In this document: positions 18,884 to 27,850 of the stretch, piece by piece
How positions within the stretch are numbered: position 1 is the stretch's first letter
How the letters are laid out: the number at the start of each line of letters is the position of its first letter
Origin: Helicobacter trogontum
Lineage (GTDB): Bacteria; Campylobacterota; Campylobacteria; Campylobacterales; Helicobacteraceae
Length of the DNA: 64,000 nt
Assembly: GCF_000765905.2 (NCBI RefSeq)
Contig: NZ_JRPL02000003.1
Coordinates: forward strand, 62,001 to 126,000
Reading direction: 5' to 3'
Notes under the pieces: model-generated
Databases searched by the model: none
The model's input: the letters and a program-made list of their open reading frames with translations, nothing else
What the model was told of the DNA's origin: nothing
Position numbers and translations under genes: made by a program

Positions 18884-20326
18884 TCATGCAATCGATCTCA
18901 ACCACTGCAATAATATATGAATTTGTCTTTTTACCTCATCACTCGCACATCCTCCAAGACTATTTCGCCTTTGCATGGAATGCTCTAAATCTAAGGCTAG
19001 TCTTAAGTCCTCATGCGATATTGTCGTATTGATGGCTTCTGTATCACTTTTTTGTGCCAAAAGTTTCAAGAGCTCTTTTTCCAAAACCTCATGAAGTAAT
19101 TCTATCTCTATGTTGCTTAGATCTTTACCTCTAGACTCTGCATATTGCACACATATACCTGTAATATGATGTGCTTCTCTAAAAGGAACTTGACACTTTT
19201 TTACCAAAAGATCTGCTAAATCCGTTGCAACTAGATGTCCCTTTTCACACATTTTACGCATATTATCAGTATTGATTGTAAGCGTTTTTATACTTTCTGT
19301 TAGAATCTTGAGGCTAATCATTGCAGTCTGTATAGAATCAAACACACCTTCTTTATCTTCTTGCATGTCCTTATTATACGCAAAAGGTAGAGCTTTCATG
19401 GTTGTAAGTAACGCTACAAGGTTACCATAAACCCTGCCTGTTTTACCACGCAAAAGCTCGGCAACATCGGGATTTTTCTTCTGCGGCATAATAGAGCTTC
19501 CCGTTGCAAAATCATCAGAAAAAGTTACAAAACCAAACTCATAACTACTCCATAAAATAAGCTCCTCTGCCATACGAGAAACATGCATCATAATCATAGA
19601 AATATCATAGAGTATATCTAAAGCAAAATCTCTTTGTCCAACCGAATCCATAGCATTTAAGCTTGGTTCTCTAAAACCTAAACTCAAGGCAAGATTTGCT
19701 CTTTCATTTCCATAAGGTGTACCAGCAAGGGCTGCACTACCTAAAGGACAATCATCACTTCGTTGCATACTCGCTTGTAATCTCTCAACATCACGTTTCA
19801 AGCCAACGCACCACGCCACTAAATGGTACCCAAAGCTTATTGGCTGTGCATGTTGCAAATGTGTCATACCAGGCATTAGGGTATTTGTATGATGTTGGGC
19901 TATTGTCAAAAGAGATTCTATAAGCTCACTTAAGAGTTTTTGTATAGCAAGATTTTGTTTTCGGCAATAGAGTTTAAAATCCAAGGCAACTTGATCATTT
20001 CTACTGCGAGCTGTATGAAGCTTCTTGCCTGCATCGCCAATCTTTTTACTTAATGCTTGTTCTATTGCCATATGTATATCTTCATCGTGTAAAGAAAAGG
20101 CAAAAACACCTTGCATAATCTCTTGCTTTATCTCTTGTAGTCCATGCGTAATAGAATCTAACTCATGAATATCTAAAAGCCCAATAGAATAAAGCATCTT
20201 AGCATGTTCAATAGAACCTTGAATATCTTCTTCCCATAAATTTTTATCAAATGGAATGCTCGCATTAAACTCATCAAGCAAAGTGTTTGCATCTGTTTGA
20301 AACCTGCCAGCCCAAAGTTTCGCCAT
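18884..20326 (-). CDS. argH: Argininosuccinate lyase
   Basis: 480 residues. The fumarase/aspartase superfamily signature [15 protein letters not shown] is present, with [13 protein letters not shown] and [15 protein letters not shown]. It splits argininosuccinate into arginine and fumarate, the last step of arginine synthesis. AAAGGA precedes the ATG. The other arg genes are not in the window. Confidence 0.97.
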   Translation of the reverse strand: MAKLWAGRFQTDANTLLDEFNASIPFDKNLWEEDIQGSIEHAKMLYSIGLLDIHELDSITHGLQEIKQEIMQGVFAFSLHDEDIHMAIEQALSKKIGDAGKKLHTARSRNDQVALDFKLYCRKQNLAIQKLLSELIESLLTIAQHHTNTLMPGMTHLQHAQPISFGYHLVAWCVGLKRDVERLQASMQRSDDCPLGSAALAGTPYGNERANLALSLGFREPSLNAMDSVGQRDFALDILYDISMIMMHVSRMAEELILWSSYEFGFVTFSDDFATGSSIMPQKKNPDVAELLRGKTGRVYGNLVALLTTMKALPFAYNKDMQEDKEGVFDSIQTAMISLKILTESIKTLTINTDNMRKMCEKGHLVATDLADLLVKKCQVPFREAHHITGICVQYAESRGKDLSNIEIELLHEVLEKELLKLLAQKSDTEAINTTISHEDLRLALDLEHSMQRRNSLGGCASDEVKRQIHILLQWLRSIA

Positions 20327-20358
20327 ATGTATCCTTTATATGTTGAGTCCAAAAGTAT

Positions 20359-20367
20359 ATCGTAGCA
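20359..20367 (-). promoter_or_regulatory. Extended -10 promoter for argH
   Basis: On the minus strand TGCTACGAT lies about 33 bases before the argH ATG, embedded in TTTTGCTACGATATAC. The remainder of the 20327-20725 gap holds nothing recognisable. Confidence 0.45.
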
Positions 20368-20725
20368 AAATGATACAAAAAAAATGTTAAGTTGTTAGCT
20401 AAATGCAAATCATTCGCATATCATATTAGGACAACTACAATCTAGTAAATATCACATTACTTATCACATAAATCATTGTAGATTAAAACAAAGATTTAGT
20501 GCTCATTTTGTCTTCTATTCTACTTTATCACACCCTTATTTATAAGAGTTGTTTGAAATACTGCGTGAAAAATATGAAACTTTTCATATAAATATTATAT
20601 TACAAAGGTTTTACAGGATAATATCTAATTCAAGTATATATTGATTATAATCTTGCTTAAAACCATGATGTAAAAAAGACTTAAAGATCTAGTTTTATAC
20701 ACACAAAACTTTGGATTTTATATAT

Positions 20726-21799
20726 CTAACTCACAAATTCGCTGATGATATCTCCCATCTTTTCACAACCTACAAGTTTTGAATCTTTATCCATCATATC
20801 CCCCGTACGATAACCTTGCTGCAAAGCTTTATTTACTGCATTTCGCACAGATTCTGCCTCCTTTTTTAATCCAAAGGATAACTCTAGCATCATCGCTACG
20901 GATAAAATTGTACCAATAGGATTTGCCTTATCCTGCCCAGCAATGTCTGGTGCACTCCCATGAATTGGCTCATATAATCCCAATGTACTATGCGAAAGTG
21001 AAGCAGATGGAATCACACCAATTGTACCTGTGATAATACTTGCCTCATCGCTTAAAATATCACCAAACATATTTTCAGTCAAAATCACATCAAATTGACT
21101 AGGATCGCGACAGATCTGCATTGCTGCATTATCGACATACATATGACTCAAAGCCACACTTGGATAATCTTTTGCTACCATTTCTACCACTTCACGCCAA
21201 AGACGAGATGAGCTTAACACATTTGCTTTATCCACAGAAACAAGATTTTTCCCGCGTTTTTGTGCGATTTGAAATGCCACTTTTGCGATAGATTCTATTT
21301 GAGATTGTGTATAGCTCATCTCATCAATAGCAATTTTCTCTCCATCTCTCTCTTCCAATAAATGCCTACCAAAATACGCTCCCCCCACAAGCTCACGCAC
21401 AATAACAAAATCAATCCCCTTTTGCAGAATCTCACACTTTAATGGACTAGCCATACTAAGTTCTGGTAAAAGTGTAGCAGGACGAATATTTGCAAATACA
21501 CCTAATTCTTTCCTAAGTTTTAAGAGGGCTGATTCTGGACGATTATGACTTGGTTGTTTATCCCATTTTGGACCACCAACAGCACCTAGCAAAACACTAT
21601 CACTGCGTTTGCAGATTTCTAAGCTCTCCTGCGGCAAACAATCACCACACGCATCAATGGCACACCCACCAGCTAAAACCTCATTATAAACAAACTCATG
21701 TTTATAAATTTTTGCTACAGAATCTAATACCTTTAGAGCTTGTGTTACCACCTCTCTGCCGATCCCATCACCATAAATGACTGCAATTTGTTTTTGCAT
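20726..21799 (-). CDS. leuB: 3-isopropylmalate dehydrogenase
   Basis: 357 residues with the isocitrate/isopropylmalate dehydrogenase signature (NMFGDILSDEASIITGTIG), the substrate-binding RKELGVFANIRP, and the EPIHGSAPDIAGQDKANPIG segment. It oxidatively decarboxylates 3-isopropylmalate with NAD in leucine synthesis. AAGGAG five bases before the ATG sets the start. leuA, leuC and leuD are not adjacent, unlike in many bacteria. Confidence 0.97.
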   Translation of the reverse strand: MQKQIAVIYGDGIGREVVTQALKVLDSVAKIYKHEFVYNEVLAGGCAIDACGDCLPQESLEICKRSDSVLLGAVGGPKWDKQPSHNRPESALLKLRKELGVFANIRPATLLPELSMASPLKCEILQKGIDFVIVRELVGGAYFGRHLLEERDGEKIAIDEMSYTQSQIESIAKVAFQIAQKRGKNLVSVDKANVLSSSRLWREVVEMVAKDYPSVALSHMYVDNAAMQICRDPSQFDVILTENMFGDILSDEASIITGTIGVIPSASLSHSTLGLYEPIHGSAPDIAGQDKANPIGTILSVAMMLELSFGLKKEAESVRNAVNKALQQGYRTGDMMDKDSKLVGCEKMGDIISEFVS

Positions 21800-21926
21800 C
21801 TTTGCTCCTTTTGCGACTTTATAAAGATTTGCATATGTTAGTATGTGTTTAATTTTATATCGCTAAGTAATTATTATGTGTCAAATAATATATAAAACTT
21901 ACAAGACTTCAATAACTATTAAATCC

Positions 21927-21961
21927 TGTATTCTAGCAAAATTATATAAAAGTTTGATAAT
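21927..21961 (-). promoter_or_regulatory. 35-bp repeat with extended -10, upstream of leuB (copy 2)
   Basis: Identical over 35 bases to 17958-17992. The extended -10 TGCTAGAAT is at 21930-21938 on the minus strand, about 130 bases before the leuB ATG. Confidence 0.55.
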
Positions 21962-22068
21962 AATTGATTAGGTATTATGTACTACAAGAATCCATTTACT
22001 TTACTTGATCACAAAAGTTCTCACACCAAAATGCTTTGCATAAAGTGGATTTGGAAAAATTTTGGGAT

Positions 22069-22335
22069 CTATGCCAGGACTATCCCAATCTCCATAACGT
22101 TTATAGAAACTATGAAAATAGTAGGACTTACAATTACTTGTGCCTTTTGCTCTGCTATATAGTTTGTCATATTATTCCACTTAATACGCATATCTATAAA
22201 TGCACTTAAAACAAAAGTAGCATAAAGACAGCTAAACAATAAGATTCCATACTGAATCCTTCTTTGTGCGTGATAAAACAACGTTATTGCGACTTGGTAA
22301 ACAATTAAAAACCCAACAATACCATTAAGCCAATT
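22069..22335 (-). pseudogene. Possible remnant of a small membrane protein gene
   Basis: On the minus strand a frame is open from about 22335 to a stop at 22069 and encodes hydrophobic, membrane-like sequence (NGIVGFLIVYQVAITLFYHA, then YGILLFSCLYATFVLSAFID). There is no proper start codon or ribosome binding site, and the frame breaks on both sides. It looks like the middle of a multi-pass membrane protein that has decayed. I do not recognise the family; a chance AT-rich open frame is the alternative. Confidence 0.3.
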
Positions 22336-22529
22336 TTATTATTTTTATTATGTAAAGAATGCAATAATAAACAAACAAAACGTATATATGACAAAAATTT
22401 TAATCATCATATACCAAACACAACAGACATTAGAATCTCAAATTCCATGCATATACAATACACATAAATTATTTAGATTTAGATAAAATATTGCAGATAA
22501 AAAGCAATATAAAACATAAAAGGAAAACT

Positions 22530-24092
22530 ATGCAAGAAACAACGTTGGGTTTCACACAAACAGATAGCTCTAAACACAAAGTGCAGCTACTCTCACCAGC
22601 AGGGAATCTCACAAAACTAAAAATTGCACTACAATATGGAGCCGATGCGGTATATGGTGGTGTAAGCCATTTTTCATTACGTAATCGTGCGAGTAAAGAT
22701 TTTACTTATGATGATTTTAGAGAAGGTATAATCTATGCACATAAACTTGGTAAAAAAGTGTATGTAACTATCAATGGCTTTCCATTCAATTCACAAATAG
22801 AATCTTTAAAAACTCATATTGCAAAAATGCGTGATTTAGAGCCAGATGCATTCATCGTAGCAGCACCTGGTGTTGTACGACTTGCAAAAAGCATCGCCCC
22901 AAACATTCCAATACATCTCTCTACACAAGCGAATGTGTTGAATGTGCTTGATGCAGGTGTTTTTTATGATATGGGTGTAAAGCGAATTGTTGCAGCAAGA
23001 GAAATAAGCCTTAATGATTGCGAAGAAATAAAAAAGGTGTTGCCTGATTTAGAAATTGAAATTTTTGTGCATGGAAGTATGTGTTTTGCGTTTTCAGGGC
23101 GTTGTTTAATCTCTGCCTTACAACACGGCAGAGTGCCTAATCGTGGAAGTTGTGCAAATGATTGTCGCTTTGATTATGAGTATTTTGTTCGCGATGATAC
23201 GAGCGGAAATCTTGTGCGTTTTGACCCAAATGAATTTTATGCTAAAAACCCAGATAATAATGTCTTTTTGCGTTTGCAGGAAGAAGAAGGTGTCGGTACG
23301 CATATATTTAACGCCAAGGATTTAAACCTTGCAAGTCATTTACACCATATCATGCAATCAGGTGTGATTGATGCACTAAAAATTGAGGGACGCACAAAAA
23401 GCACATATTATGCAGGAATCACAGCACGTACATATCGCCTTGCCTTGCAAGATTATGAGCAGCAGATTTCACGTCCAGCACTTTATCAATATGAACTGCA
23501 TACATTAAAAAATAGGGGTTTTACTGATGGCTATATCATACATCGTCCATTTGTACGCCTTGATACACAAAATCATTTCAGTGCAATCAGTGAGGGAAGC
23601 TATCAAGTATGTGCAGAGGTTGATTATACTGGGTTGTATTGTCTCTGCAAACATACAATACAAAAGGGTGATTTATTAGAAATTATCTCACCCCTGCAAT
23701 ACTATCCAAATACGCAGTTTGGGACACAATCGCATGCAGTAGTCAAACGAAATTCTCACACAGATTCTACACAAAATAGCAAAGATATTTTAGAATTAAG
23801 CTTAGAGAATAATTTGCCAAACACTATAGAATCTAGTGACAAGATACATGATATACAATCATTAGACGCACAAGATTCTATATCGCTTGATTCCAATACA
23901 ACAGACAAACTTACTACACAAAGCAATGAATATGGCACCATTTGTTGCATTGATGGGAGATATTATTTACGATTACATAAAATCTTATTGCAAAATGGAA
24001 AGGAAGTGGAGGCAATACATAGTGGCAATACAAACCCTATTGTCCTACCTTTTAAACTACCACCATTTAGCTTTTTGCGTGTAAAATTATAA
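22530..24092 (+). CDS. Peptidase U32-family protein (RlhA/TrhP-type tRNA or rRNA hydroxylation)
   Basis: 520 residues. The U32 signature EIFVHGSMCFAFSGRCLIS is present with two further cysteines in RGSCANDCRFDY; in related proteins these four cysteines bind an iron-sulfur cluster. LLSPAGNLTKLKIALQYGAD is the typical N-terminus. Bacterial U32 proteins mostly act in prephenate-dependent hydroxylation of tRNA or 23S rRNA; the old collagenase label (PrtC) is poorly supported. Residues about 425-480 are a low-complexity Asp/Ser/Asn insertion. ATG 22530 with AAAGGA is preferred to 22491. Confidence 0.85.
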   Translation: MQETTLGFTQTDSSKHKVQLLSPAGNLTKLKIALQYGADAVYGGVSHFSLRNRASKDFTYDDFREGIIYAHKLGKKVYVTINGFPFNSQIESLKTHIAKMRDLEPDAFIVAAPGVVRLAKSIAPNIPIHLSTQANVLNVLDAGVFYDMGVKRIVAAREISLNDCEEIKKVLPDLEIEIFVHGSMCFAFSGRCLISALQHGRVPNRGSCANDCRFDYEYFVRDDTSGNLVRFDPNEFYAKNPDNNVFLRLQEEEGVGTHIFNAKDLNLASHLHHIMQSGVIDALKIEGRTKSTYYAGITARTYRLALQDYEQQISRPALYQYELHTLKNRGFTDGYIIHRPFVRLDTQNHFSAISEGSYQVCAEVDYTGLYCLCKHTIQKGDLLEIISPLQYYPNTQFGTQSHAVVKRNSHTDSTQNSKDILELSLENNLPNTIESSDKIHDIQSLDAQDSISLDSNTTDKLTTQSNEYGTICCIDGRYYLRLHKILLQNGKEVEAIHSGNTNPIVLPFKLPPFSFLRVKL

Positions 24093-24220
24093 TGTATTAC
24101 AGATTTTCTAAATATTATTTTACATAGCTGATTATATGCTTTTAGTTAAGATAATCTATTTGCATTAGCAATTTCAGTAAAATAGGTTTATATCTTTTGC
24201 ACTAGTTTATCAATCTTATC

Positions 24221-24907
24221 TTATCGCATAGTGCTTTTATCTTGTATAACCTGCTCTATAAGATTAGTATTGTGCTTAATTGTCATAAAATCTGTATTGA
24301 TTTGTGCGGGGTTGGTTTTAGGCAAAATAACAAGTAATTTTCCTGGATAACTTTCATCATTACGTTGATAAAACATTTCTTTAAATTTTTCTTTGCTAAT
24401 CTTAATATTACCCAAACTCGGATCGGATAAATAAACAAAATAGTGATCCATTCCGCGATATACACTAAAATGATCGTTGCTTCTTGCTTTTACATACAAA
24501 ATTGCTGGTACCTTGAGCTTTCCTAGAGATTCCATATTAAGTGCTAATCCAAGAGCCTTAAATCCCCTTGTCTCTGCATATTTAGCTAAATCAAGAAATG
24601 AGGTGCTAGCCTTCTCTCTTAAATCATCATTCCATTCAATCTCCTCTTTTTTATTAATATCAATACCCTTATCTCTCAACATAAAGTTTATAATATCTCT
24701 TTCATTTGTATGCGTATTATAATAATATGTGAGTATTGTAGATAATGATGCAGAACCACAACTATAGTCATACTCTTGTTTAGTGAGATTACTATCTCTA
24801 ATTTGTGTCCAAGTTTTTATCGGTGTCTCAATCACAACAGAATCTATTGTAATTATTGCTTTTGAGTATGCCATCGTGAAACACAATATAAATACAAAAT
24901 ACTTCAT
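24221..24907 (-). CDS. Stand-alone periplasmic C39 (double-glycine) peptidase
   Basis: 228 residues. A short signal peptide (MKYFVFILCFTMAYSKA) precedes the C39 papain-like core: Q44-x5-C50 (QEYDYSCGSASLSTIL), His146 in NDHFSVYRG, and Asp162 in LSDPSLG. C39 peptidases remove leader peptides at double-glycine sites and are usually fused to ABC exporters. This one has no ABC or membrane domain and should act in the periplasm, like FapD of the Pseudomonas Fap amyloid system. Its ATG is one base after the stop of the barrel gene 24909-25796. The likely substrates are the two precursors encoded at 26856 and 28460. Confidence 0.85.
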   Translation of the reverse strand: MKYFVFILCFTMAYSKAIITIDSVVIETPIKTWTQIRDSNLTKQEYDYSCGSASLSTILTYYYNTHTNERDIINFMLRDKGIDINKKEEIEWNDDLREKASTSFLDLAKYAETRGFKALGLALNMESLGKLKVPAILYVKARSNDHFSVYRGMDHYFVYLSDPSLGNIKISKEKFKEMFYQRNDESYPGKLLVILPKTNPAQINTDFMTIKHNTNLIEQVIQDKSTMR

Positions 24908-24908
24908 T

Positions 24909-25796
24909 TTAGATTCTATATGAAAGGGTAAGATTTATTGCATTGCTTGTATAATCACTTGTCTGTAAGTATTCTATGCTGCTAAAAAGAATAAGATTCT
25001 GTTTTATCTCATATGCAACTCCAAAATTATATCCTACAGACGAGCCTTGCATGGATACAATCTTACTATCAACAAAATCCTTAGTTTTATACTGATATGT
25101 TATACCAAAATTAAGCGATACATAAGGATTTACTGCAAAATATACCATAGGCGTTAAGGTAAAAATCTCTCCACTATTAACACTTAACATTCCATTTGCG
25201 CTATAAAGATTTGCTCTAAATCCAGCTTGTAGCAAGAACACAAGTGGATCTATAGTATAATAGCTTGTTGCAAATATTGAATAACCCTTAAAATATTGCA
25301 ATTTTGCTGTGTCATTGCTGAAATTTGTCATATTCATCAAGTCTATGCTGCCGCCAAGCAATAAAGCAGGATATCTACCTTCTCTTTTAATTTGAGCTAA
25401 CATCCCTAGATTCCACGTATTAAAATTTCCGTTATGTTTCTCTGTAAAATTCGCATTTACATTTGTTGTATTATGCTGATAGAAAGCATTTATCGTGCTA
25501 AAAATCTCTATATTTTTATAGATTCCATATCTCACACTCATAGCAAAGTTTAAAAAATCGGTATTAGAATTTGCAATCATACTAATAGGAATTTGTATAG
25601 AGTTACCACTACCCACATCATGTGATAGTGAAGTGAGTAAAGAATTTTTGCTTTTAATATTTATATATGAAAGCTGACTTAGTATTCTAAATTGTCTTTT
25701 CCCGCTTAGAATCTCATCTATATTGACTGGTTTTGCATTTAAGAAATTCGACAATAAGACAAAAATAAATATTCCATAAACATATTTTTTAAACAT
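24909..25796 (-). CDS. Outer-membrane beta-barrel protein paired with the C39 peptidase
   Basis: 295 residues from the ATG at 25796; a TTG at 25826 lacks a ribosome binding site. The signal peptide MFKKYVYGIFIFVLLSNFLNA is followed by alternating amphipathic strands rich in Tyr/Asn/Ser, ending NAINLTLSYRI, as expected of a transporter-like barrel. It is translationally coupled to the C39 peptidase. In the Fap system a C39 peptidase and an outer-membrane channel (FapF) work together, so by analogy this may export the processed peptides. That function is inferred, and no specific family is claimed. Confidence 0.7.
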   Translation of the reverse strand: MFKKYVYGIFIFVLLSNFLNAKPVNIDEILSGKRQFRILSQLSYINIKSKNSLLTSLSHDVGSGNSIQIPISMIANSNTDFLNFAMSVRYGIYKNIEIFSTINAFYQHNTTNVNANFTEKHNGNFNTWNLGMLAQIKREGRYPALLLGGSIDLMNMTNFSNDTAKLQYFKGYSIFATSYYTIDPLVFLLQAGFRANLYSANGMLSVNSGEIFTLTPMVYFAVNPYVSLNFGITYQYKTKDFVDSKIVSMQGSSVGYNFGVAYEIKQNLILFSSIEYLQTSDYTSNAINLTLSYRI

Positions 25797-25919
25797 TAAC
25801 CTGCTGTGTCTCCGTATTTTAATCAAGAATAGTGAGTTCGTTATGTTAGAATGATTGCATCATACTACAAGATTACAAAGCCTCATAGCAGCTCTACATA
25901 AAAAAGACTATCACTTGAC

Positions 25920-25952
25920 ATAACACAACAGACATTGACTTTGTTGTGTCAT
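25920..25952 (-). terminator. Hairpin after the first small barrel gene
   Basis: ATAACACAACA (25920-25930) and TGTTGTGTCAT (25942-25952) pair over 11 positions with one mismatch. On the minus strand the hairpin is followed after about 13 bases by a T-run (plus strand A-run at 25901-25906). It would end transcription after the 26032-26769 gene and separate it from the barrel/C39 pair. Confidence 0.5.
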
Positions 25953-26030
25953 ATAACTACCAAGGTAATTTAACTCTAGTCTTGCAAATAATAGTTAAAC
26001 ACAATCTATAATCATGAAAAATGATGAAGC

Positions 26031-26193
26031 ATTAAAATGCAACACCAGCCTCTAACCCGGCTTGCCAAGCACGCGAATCTGGCATACTTATACCATTGAC
26101 TTGCTTACTTGCATTTAAATCATAATATTTACCAAAGCCCTTAAGATAAAAACTGACATTCTCACTTACTTTAGCTTGTGTACCAAGACTAAA
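26031..26193. repeat. 163-bp direct repeat, copy 1 (barrel gene 3' end)
   Basis: Matches 27688-27850 with about seven mismatches and no indel. It covers the stop codon and the last ~50 codons of the small barrel gene. Similarity drops sharply beyond it, which suggests recent gene conversion or a recombining cassette. Confidence 0.9.
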
Positions 26194-26769
26194 TATAAAC
26201 ACTTGATTATATCCATTTACTCTAGCAAGAGAACCATCAAAGACATACCCAGCACCAAGATAACCATAGCCAAAGCTATATGTAAGTTTAACCCTTTCAG
26301 ATACTTTAAGTTTACCCTCAAGTTCAGGTCCAACATACACCATCAATCTTCCAATGCCATTACTACTAGAAATAATCGCATCTGTTCCAAGAAACAAATT
26401 AATAAACAAAGAAGAAGTTCCCTTAAGTAAATTTACACCTATTTTGGGCATCAACTCAACTTGCAAGAGTTGCGTATTTTTATTAAATTGACTCAAGTGT
26501 GCACCACTTAGATTGGTATTACCATATCCAATCTTCATCTCAGCTCCATAATGAAATCTCTGAAATAGCGTATCATAAGCACCAAAAGATATAAAACCTC
26601 CTGCACGATTTATATTAGCTTCATTAGCACTCATATTTTCATAGAATCCACCCACGCCAACATGGTAATCAGAACAATACTTTTCTGATACACACACTGC
26701 ATTCACACTTACCCCTAAAGCCCCAGTTACCACAAGACTTAAACCAATTTTTTTAATACTATCCATCAT
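26032..26769 (-). CDS. Small outer-membrane beta-barrel protein 1, paired with peptide 1
   Basis: 245 residues. The signal peptide ends in GVSVNA and is followed by a cysteine pair (CVSEKYC), glycine-rich amphipathic strands and a barrel-type terminal Phe (GLEAGVAF). The start at 26769 has GGAG eight bases ahead; other in-frame ATGs lie within 15 bases. It parallels the protein at 27689-28423: moderate similarity over the first two thirds, almost identical over the last 50 residues. Each copy follows one small secreted precursor, suggesting a matched pair. Role unknown: exporter, receptor or immunity are all possible. Confidence 0.75.
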   Translation of the reverse strand: MMDSIKKIGLSLVVTGALGVSVNAVCVSEKYCSDYHVGVGGFYENMSANEANINRAGGFISFGAYDTLFQRFHYGAEMKIGYGNTNLSGAHLSQFNKNTQLLQVELMPKIGVNLLKGTSSLFINLFLGTDAIISSSNGIGRLMVYVGPELEGKLKVSERVKLTYSFGYGYLGAGYVFDGSLARVNGYNQVFIFSLGTQAKVSENVSFYLKGFGKYYDLNASKQVNGISMPDSRAWQAGLEAGVAF

Positions 26770-26802
26770 AACCATATCTCCCATCCAAAAGCACCGTGTT
26801 GA

Positions 26803-26824
26803 AGTTGCCCTAAATATGGCAACT
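26803..26824 (-). promoter_or_regulatory. Hairpin between peptide 1 and barrel 1 genes
   Basis: AGTTGCC (26803-26809) and GGCAACT (26818-26824) form a perfect 7-bp stem with an 8-base loop, in the 86 bases between the peptide stop and the barrel start. There is no T-run. It could lower downstream expression or stabilise the peptide mRNA so that more peptide than barrel is made. Confidence 0.45.
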
Positions 26825-26855
26825 AAACTGACTATAAACTTTCGCCAATTTTCCT

Positions 26856-27185
26856 TTAAAATCCTGCATTAAAAGAAAAATCAAAATCAGTGCAACTACC
26901 ATTAAATAAACAATTACCTAGCCAAGCACCAGCACCAATTCCTAAGCTAACAAGCAGTCCAGCAAGAAAACCCTCCCCCTTAGTCTCGCTCATTTCTGCA
27001 TTATTTAATGCCATGACATCTGCATTTTCAGCATTATCAAAAAGCACATTCATATCATCATGATTGATATTTGATGCTTTATGCGTCTTGACAACATTTT
27101 GTATACCATCTGCTTGAATTTGTGCTTGCATAACACTGAAACTCAAAGTAGAACCTAAAACCAGCATTGAAACTATCTTTTTCAT
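26856..27185 (-). CDS. Secreted double-glycine-type precursor peptide 1
   Basis: 109 residues. A Sec signal peptide of about 25 residues ends in AQIQA. A polar leader region follows and ends in ALNNAEMSETKGE, with the spacing of the double-glycine leader consensus L(-12) E(-8) M/L(-7) G(-2) if cut after Glu71. The C-terminal core of about 38 residues is hydrophobic and glycine-rich (GFLAGLLVSLGIGAGAWLG), then NCLFNGSC with two cysteines that could form a disulphide. AGGAGAG precedes the ATG. It resembles a class II bacteriocin or an amyloid/pore subunit. The leader is shared with the precursor at 28460-28759. Confidence 0.8.
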   Translation of the reverse strand: MKKIVSMLVLGSTLSFSVMQAQIQADGIQNVVKTHKASNINHDDMNVLFDNAENADVMALNNAEMSETKGEGFLAGLLVSLGIGAGAWLGNCLFNGSCTDFDFSFNAGF

Positions 27186-27688
27186 AACTCTCTCCTAATT
27201 TCATGTAACATTTCATTGCTATAGTTTCTATATTTACTAACTTTAGCAAATATAAAAACTATAAATAATAATACAAACAAATATCTAAAATCAAGCTTAA
27301 AAAACGAATTTTTCTATATTATTGTTGCTTTATTTATAAATAATTCTATAAAATGTAATATATTCTTTACATTTTATAATAAAAATCCTATAAAAATAAA
27401 TTTCATGAAAATATCAGAATCTAATCTTATACTTACACACCTTGTATTCAAGTGTGCAAACAAAAACAATGAAGCAAAAATATATAAATCTATTTTATGT
27501 CCAGTGCGTCATATGCCTTATAACTTCTATGTTGGCAATCTATCTTGGGCGAGTGGGTTGAATTAAAAACCCTTATGATATTAAGACTACAAAAATATTA
27601 CATACTCTGCAAATATATGCAAAAATTCACAATTTGGCATGTTGAAAATGATTAAAATTACATCAAATTAGAAACCATAATAAGGGCA
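27186..27688. other. 500-base non-coding stretch between peptide 1 and barrel 2 genes
   Basis: No supported gene. It should hold the promoter of peptide 1: on the minus strand TTTGCTAAAGTTAG lies within 70 bases of the ATG. A 53-codon plus-strand frame at 27405-27566 has no ribosome binding site and is not called. Confidence 0.4.
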
Positions 27689-27850
27689 TTAAAATGCAAC
27701 ACCAGCTTCTAACCCAGCTTGCCAAGCACGCGAATCTGGCATACTTATACCATTTACTTGCTTACTTGCATTTAAATCATAATATTTACCAAAGCCCTTA
27801 AAGTAAAAATTCACATTCTCACTTACTTTAGCTTGTGTACCAAGACTAAA
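27688..27850. repeat. 163-bp direct repeat, copy 2 (barrel gene 3' end)
   Basis: Second copy of the sequence at 26031-26193, at a constant offset of 1657 bases without gaps. Confidence 0.9.

Noticed and set aside
22491-24092. Collagenase (PrtC) function for the U32 protein
   Set aside because: The four conserved cysteines and family context favour nucleic-acid hydroxylation; protease activity is not supported by sequence.
27405-27566. 53-codon plus-strand frame inside the peptide locus, considered as an immunity peptide
   Set aside because: No ribosome binding site, antisense to the operon, no hydrophobic helix; chance frame is more likely.
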